NCBI GenBank assembly: GCA_046348545.1
Contig: JAXMEB010000001.1
Coordinates: 1-19,244 of the forward strand
Length of the DNA stretch: 19,244 nucleotides
Direction of reading: 5' to 3'
Origin: JAXMEB01 sp046348545
GTDB lineage: Bacteria > Pseudomonadota > Gammaproteobacteria > Berkiellales > Berkiellaceae
The translations under genes and the position numbers were made by a program. Shown here piece by piece: positions 16,037 through 19,244 of the stretch. The notes under the pieces are model-generated. The model ran no database searches. It saw only the letters and a list, made by a program, of their open reading frames with translations, and was not told the origin of the DNA. The number at the start of each line of letters is the position of its first letter. Position 1 is the stretch's first letter.

Positions 16037-16300
16037 TCAATTTCTTGCCGAGGACTCTGCCTTTAGCGATTGAATAATTATCTCAATCCCATCATGTGGG
16101 TCAGCCCCAATTGCTTGGCAATACCTCACAAACTCTACAAGCTCTATCTTTTTCCTATCCTGCTCCATTTTCCCCACACTAGTCCAATGAGCCCCAATCA
16201 TGGGAGCCAAGTCGCGCAGAGTTAAACTCGTCACGGCTCGCTTTTGCTTCAACCATGCGCGAAGTTTTTCGTAGTGAGGTGAGTATGATGATGTTTTCAT
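16037..16300 (-). CDS. Small XRE-family HTH regulator
   Basis: An 87-residue protein consisting almost entirely of an XRE helix-turn-helix: about residues 24-55 (SLTLRDLAPMIGAHWTSVGKMEQDRKKIE), then the conserved stretch VEFVRYCQAIGADPHDGI (55-72). It is divergent from the winged-helix/helicase genes. Its start codon directly abuts a 19-bp operator-like repeat at 16301-16319, and no ribosome-binding sequence is present, so the message may be leaderless and autoregulated. It most likely represses the module to its right. The HTH call is firm, the regulatory role is inferred. Confidence 0.82.
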   Translation of the reverse strand: MKTSSYSPHYEKLRAWLKQKRAVTSLTLRDLAPMIGAHWTSVGKMEQDRKKIELVEFVRYCQAIGADPHDGIEIIIQSLKAESSARN

Positions 16301-16346
16301 TGTAGCGATATTAGATACAAGCTAGAATGTAGCGAAATTCCCTACA
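16300..16346. promoter_or_regulatory. Twin 19-bp operators and divergent promoter of the helicase module
   Basis: O1 is TGTAGCGATATTAGATACA (16301-16319) and O2 is TGTAGCGAAATTCCCTACA (16328-16346). They match as TGTAGCGAnATTnnnTACA, each with TGTA/TACA dyad arms, and start 27 bp apart. A plus-strand promoter overlaps both: TTGTAG (16300-16305), 17 bp, TAGAAT (16323-16328). Binding would block transcription of both genes, as expected for an XRE repressor controlling itself and the helicase operon. Confidence 0.65.
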
Positions 16347-16363
16347 ACCTCAATGCCTATCAA

Positions 16364-16882
16364 ATGAAGCCAAAACATCTAAAACATGAAGTACTTAGTG
16401 CTTTTCAAGAACTGAAAGAAAGTACCTTCACAGTAGGTCAAGCCGTATCTGTTTACATGGCAAGTCCATCTTGTTCTCATTCAGACTTGAAGCCTGCACG
16501 GCAATTTGTTTACAGAAATATGAAGCGGTTAATTCAAACAGGGGAACTTGAAAAAATCGGTGCTGATGGCGGTTGGCAAAAATATCGCTTCACTGAAAAA
16601 TTTAAGGCGCGGCAAATTACAGTAATCTCTACCATATCGAGTCAGCAGGTAGTACCAGAGGCTTCAAAAATAGGTGAAAACCTCACCGAAAGGCTAAACC
16701 ACCAAAAACTGGAATTGCTTGCTGCAATGGGTGAAGCTGAAGAGTATGACGCGATTTACGAAGAGATACCTGAAATGCGCGAACAAATTCAATCGCTCTA
16801 TAACGATTCGCGTGATAGATGTTCAAAGCTATTGGGGAAAGTTAAGGCACTAGAAAATCTCATTTCATTGAGCGCAAGATAA
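16364..16882 (+). CDS. Winged-helix/coiled-coil protein of unknown function
   Basis: A 172-residue protein. The first ~75 residues resemble a winged helix (SAFQELKESTFTVGQAVSVYM, then ARQFVYRNMKRLIQTGELEKIGADGGWQKYRF), suggesting DNA binding. After a short linker, residues ~104-168 are highly charged and heptad-like (ENLTERLNHQKLELLAAMGEAEEYDAIYEEI...), consistent with a coiled coil for dimerisation or partner binding. The helicase gene starts 3 bp after the stop, so the two are co-translated and may form a complex in which this protein loads or targets the helicase. I do not recognise the family. Confidence 0.72.
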   Translation: MKPKHLKHEVLSAFQELKESTFTVGQAVSVYMASPSCSHSDLKPARQFVYRNMKRLIQTGELEKIGADGGWQKYRFTEKFKARQITVISTISSQQVVPEASKIGENLTERLNHQKLELLAAMGEAEEYDAIYEEIPEMREQIQSLYNDSRDRCSKLLGKVKALENLISLSAR

Positions 16883-16885
16883 ACG

Positions 16886-18286
16886 ATGCAATTAAGACGC
16901 TGGCAATCCGAATGCATAACAAAAGCTCTGGTTAAGTTCTCTGTGCCAGGCAATCATTTTCTCTGCTTGGCTACTCCTGGCGCAGGTAAAACCGTTATGG
17001 CGTCAGTACTAGCGGCCAAACTGCTGGAACAAAATCAGATAGACCTCATTCTGTGCTTTTCACCATCGGTGATAGTGGCAAGTGATTTTGAGTGTGCGCT
17101 TGTAGCCCATACCAATTCCCGAATGGATGGTCTTTTAGGCTCCAGGGGGCGTTCACTCACCTACCAAGCAATGCTTTTTTTAGATGATGCATTTTGGGAG
17201 CTATTTGATAACAACAGAATATTTGTGATATTTGATGAAATCCATCATTGTGCTGGTGATGGATTGGGTAATGCGAATGCTTGGGGGCAAAAAATCATTC
17301 AGCATATTCAAGGTCGCGCTACTTATTCTTTAGCACTTACAGGCACTCCTTGGCGTTCTGATCAAATCCCTATCGCACTTTCCAGTTATTGCCACCAGCA
17401 AAAAATTCATTGCGATTATATATATGGGTTGACACAGGCGGTCGCTGACAACGTGTGCAGAACCCCGAAAATAACGTTGATTGATAATGATAGAGTTTGG
17501 GTGAAACACAATAATGAAGTATTTAAGTTCTCATGTTTTGGCGATTTACTAAAAGATTCCAAATGCTCCTATCAACAACTGATAGAAAATGAAGCCCTCA
17601 TTTCCTACTTCATCGATAAGTCATCCAAAAAGCTATCTGCCATTAGAAGGCACCACTCCAACGCAGGCGGGCTTATTGTTGCCGCAACGGTAGAACATGC
17701 TAATAAAATTGCCGATATTTTGCATCGTCGGACCGGAGATCGGGCATACATAGCAACCTACAGAGAAGAAGATCCATTAGGTATAATTACCACGTTTAAA
17801 TATAATTCTGAAAAATGGATTATTTCTGTTGGGATGATTAGCGAAGGAACCAATATTCCTAGGCTGAGAGTCTGCTGTCATTTAACCAGGGTTAAGACAG
17901 AGCTACATTTCCGGCAAGTTTTGGGAAGGATTTTGAGAAACAATAATAATGCAAACGAAGAAGGCTTTCTCTACATGCCGGCGGAACCAAATCTTCTTGA
18001 GTATGCCGCTCGTGTTGCACAAGAAATACCGAATGGTGCTGCTATTAAATTTGACCACATGTCAAAGGCGAAAGAAAGCAAGGGTAAAACCCCACCTTCA
18101 AATAATGAGGATACACTGACCGTGGACTTAATGTTGAATGTGGATTGCAACGTTGGTGATGATTCAGAGCTAGAACTAAGCAACCAATCCGGGTTAACTT
18201 CCCTCGCTAGATCTTACGAGTCTACAGTGAATATCTTTGGTAGGTTCAAGCAAGAACTTCTCTCTCTGCCCCTCAGTGCTTGTTAA
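16886..18286 (+). CDS. Superfamily 2 DEAD/DEAH-type helicase
   Basis: A 466-residue protein that is nearly only the two-lobed helicase core. The N-terminal Q-motif-like region LRRWQSECITKAL is followed by Walker A ATPGAGKT (29-36), motif II DEIHH (117-121), motif III LTGTPWRSD (151-159), motif V VGMISEGTNIP (315-325) and motif VI RQVLGRILR (343-351). DEIHH with TGTPWRSD is close to restriction-type and RecQ/UvrB-like translocases on duplex DNA. No nuclease domain is seen; the last ~100 residues are polar. It is the central enzyme of the module and should act with the winged-helix protein before it. The substrate is unknown. Confidence 0.88.
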   Translation: MQLRRWQSECITKALVKFSVPGNHFLCLATPGAGKTVMASVLAAKLLEQNQIDLILCFSPSVIVASDFECALVAHTNSRMDGLLGSRGRSLTYQAMLFLDDAFWELFDNNRIFVIFDEIHHCAGDGLGNANAWGQKIIQHIQGRATYSLALTGTPWRSDQIPIALSSYCHQQKIHCDYIYGLTQAVADNVCRTPKITLIDNDRVWVKHNNEVFKFSCFGDLLKDSKCSYQQLIENEALISYFIDKSSKKLSAIRRHHSNAGGLIVAATVEHANKIADILHRRTGDRAYIATYREEDPLGIITTFKYNSEKWIISVGMISEGTNIPRLRVCCHLTRVKTELHFRQVLGRILRNNNNANEEGFLYMPAEPNLLEYAARVAQEIPNGAAIKFDHMSKAKESKGKTPPSNNEDTLTVDLMLNVDCNVGDDSELELSNQSGLTSLARSYESTVNIFGRFKQELLSLPLSAC

Positions 18287-18291
18287 TGAAG

Positions 18292-18314
18292 CTTCAATAC
18301 ACCTGTAATTGAAG
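18292..18314. repeat. 7-bp inverted repeat between helicase and HAD genes
   Basis: CTTCAAT and ATTGAAG are perfect arms around a 9-base loop, directly after the helicase stop and 9 bp before the HAD start. There is no T run, so it may be an RNA hairpin that tunes expression of the downstream gene. Confidence 0.35.
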
Positions 18315-18323
18315 TGGTACTTA

Positions 18324-18965
18324 ATGGCAATAAACCAAAAAACTAATTCCATTCCTAATGTGGTCATATTTGATCTATTCGGTACACTGATTGAATTTGG
18401 TGAAATGCATCACCCATTCAGAACACTAATGAAATGGGCAAGAGAAAATGGACGTACACCACATCGAGATGATGCTAGATTTCTAATGACAAGAAATCTA
18501 CCAGTGAAAGAATTAGCATACTCAATGGGAATCGATGCACCCAAAAAACTTCTTCAGAAAATCAACGATGATATTGAAGTTGAACTTAACTCTCTTAAGC
18601 TTTACAACGATGTGAATGCTGTTTTTGATCGACTCACTCAAAAAAATATATCAATTGTGATTTGCTCGAACTTGGCTAAGCCTTATGGTCGCGCCATTGA
18701 GCTACTTCCGTCTGATATTCCATGCCTCCTATGCATGAGTTATGAAGTCGGATTTATTAAGCCCGATCCAGAAATTTACCAGTGGATATTAGATAAAAAA
18801 GGAGTGGGCGCACCTCAATGTCTATTTGTTGGGGATACATTGCTAGCTGATTATGACGGCCCACTCAGTTCAGGTATGAATGCCTGCCATCTAATACGAG
18901 GAGCTACTCTCCAAAAAGGTAAGATCACCAGCTTGATGGACATATTGCAGATATTTGATAATTAG
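18324..18965 (+). CDS. HAD-superfamily hydrolase
   Basis: A 213-residue Rossmann-type HAD protein with the four motifs: the nucleophile D17 in IFDLFGTL, S115 in VICSNL, K146 in GFIKPDPEIY, and the acidic pair D171/D176 in FVGDTLLADYDGP. A helical cap fills residues ~25-95. The residue two after the nucleophile is Phe19, not the Asp of most phosphatases; haloacid dehalogenases also lack it, so the chemistry is uncertain. ATG at 18324 was chosen over TTG at 18309 because the earlier residues are not HAD-like, although neither has a strong ribosome site. The 37-bp gap to the helicase suggests the same transcript. A role in nucleotide or phosphate turnover during defence is a guess. Confidence 0.82.
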   Translation: MAINQKTNSIPNVVIFDLFGTLIEFGEMHHPFRTLMKWARENGRTPHRDDARFLMTRNLPVKELAYSMGIDAPKKLLQKINDDIEVELNSLKLYNDVNAVFDRLTQKNISIVICSNLAKPYGRAIELLPSDIPCLLCMSYEVGFIKPDPEIYQWILDKKGVGAPQCLFVGDTLLADYDGPLSSGMNACHLIRGATLQKGKITSLMDILQIFDN

Positions 18966-19037
18966 ACTATCGATGCTGCTGGTAGAGCTTATTGGCTATC
19001 CCTCAAGAACCATCGACTAAAACCATACTCAAGCTTC

Positions 19038-19106
19038 TGGGTAAATCGGTGCGATTCACTGGGTAAATCCAATGCGATTTGAAGGGTAAATTGGTGCGAT
19101 TACGCA
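19038..19106. repeat. Right transposon end: three transposase-binding-type repeats
   Basis: R3 is 19038-19056 (TGGGTAAATCGGTGCGATT), R2 is 19060-19079 (TGGGTAAATCCAATGCGATT) and R1 is 19083-19101 (AGGGTAAATTGGTGCGATT), starting 22 and 23 bp apart. They are inverted copies of L3, L2 and L1 at the left end, with mirror-image spacing. The element closes with ACGCA at 19102-19106. The region 18966-19037 before them holds no feature I can see. Confidence 0.87.
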
Positions 19107-19112
19107 TATCTA
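19107..19112. repeat. Target-site duplication, right copy (TATCTA)
   Basis: Identical to 2154-2159 and directly after the terminal CA of the element. A 6-bp duplication lies inside the 4-8 bp range of IS21-family elements. Confidence 0.88.
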
Positions 19113-19244
19113 CTCTGAAAAATTAAGCGCAACGGCGTTGCAAGCTTCTGTTGTAGGTAAATTGCCAATCAGCGAAGACTTTAATCTTTTCGGTCGTGTA
19201 GGTTTGGCATCGATTGATGCAGATTACAAAATCACTGCGTCTTA
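19107..19244 (+). pseudogene. Outer-membrane beta-barrel protein, 3' part (continues beyond window)
   Basis: Read from the rejoined codon TAC at 2158-2159 plus 19113, the frame gives SEKLSATALQASVVGKLP then ISEDFNLFGRVGLASIDAD, which are more alternating barrel strands of the same type as in the first half. There is no start codon or ribosome site, and the frame is open to the window end. It is separated from its promoter, signal peptide and first strands by 17 kb, so it cannot give a working porin-like protein. Confidence 0.88.

Larger units (their letters stand above)
2160..19106. mobile_element. 16.9-kb IS21-type transposon carrying defence genes
   Basis: The limits come from four independent signs: TG...CA termini, a 6-bp TATCTA duplication, three-fold inverted terminal repeats on each side, and exact in-frame restoration of the interrupted host gene. 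The two outermost ends read inward are TGCAGAATAGCAC and TGCGTAATCGCAC (10 of 13 identical). The only transposition genes inside are istA and istB at the left end; there are no integrase, relaxase, TnsABC or resolvase genes. Cargo is a Ner/XRE regulator pair, hsdRMS, an OLD nuclease, an HNH-like protein, and an XRE/winged-helix/helicase/HAD module. Plain IS21 elements are about 2-2.5 kb, so this one is unusually large. Confidence 0.85.

Noticed and set aside
16886..18286. Second HsdR-type restriction subunit
   Set aside because: At 466 residues it has only the helicase core, with no PD-(D/E)xK domain and no methylase partner next to it.
2160..19106. Tn7-like transposon, because of the 22-bp spaced repeats
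   Set aside because: There are no TnsA, TnsC, TnsD or TnsE-like genes. The transposase pair has IstA and IstB features and the duplication is 6 bp, not 5.
1..19244. CRISPR arrays, tRNA or rRNA genes
   Set aside because: No regularly spaced repeats beyond the terminal arrays, and no cloverleaf or rRNA-like sequence was seen by eye.

Overview
The window looks like a gammaproteobacterial chromosome, with an outer-membrane beta-barrel protein and a CPBP-type membrane protease in typical gene context; a Cellvibrio-like relative is a guess from the style of the proteins. It carries a large mobile element that can be delimited to the base. Host sequence occupies 1-2159 and 19107-19244. Between them lies a 16,947-bp insertion (2160-19106) that splits an outer-membrane beta-barrel gene. 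Removing the insertion and one copy of the 6-bp duplication TATCTA rejoins the two gene halves in one uninterrupted reading frame.

Host part, left: the 3' end of a beta-propeller (SMP-30/gluconolactonase-like) gene (1-681), a CPBP intramembrane protease (920-1738) and the 5' half of the beta-barrel gene (1888-2159). Host part, right: the continuation of the same beta-barrel gene, running off the window.

Element ends: it begins TG and ends CA. Each end carries three copies of a ~20-bp repeat (about AATCGCACCGATTTACCCA, read inward) spaced 22-23 bp, and the two ends are inverted relative to each other. The only transposition genes are an IS21-type istA/istB pair (3018-4580 and 2287-3024, minus strand) at the left end. 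No repeat array closes a normal ~2.5-kb IS21 element behind istA, so the simplest reading is that istA/istB mobilise the whole 17 kb.

Cargo, left to right: (1) a Ner/Nlp-like DNA-binding protein (4807-5094, minus) facing a CI-like XRE regulator (5174-5842, plus) across 79 bp, a layout like the early switch of a transposing phage; (2) what looks like one long operon on the plus strand: the XRE regulator, a two-helix membrane protein, hsdR, hsdM, hsdS (type I restriction-modification, with 7-bp overlaps between the three hsd genes) and an OLD-family ATPase/TOPRIM nuclease (12406-14265); (3) a separate gene with an HNH-like N-terminal zinc module (14425-15873); (4) a module with an autoregulator-like XRE protein (16037-16300, minus) facing a winged-helix/coiled-coil protein, a superfamily 2 helicase and a HAD-family hydrolase (16364-18965). 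The cargo reads as an anti-phage defence island with its own regulators, moved by an IS21-type transposase. Functions are inferred from motifs and context; no homology search was run.
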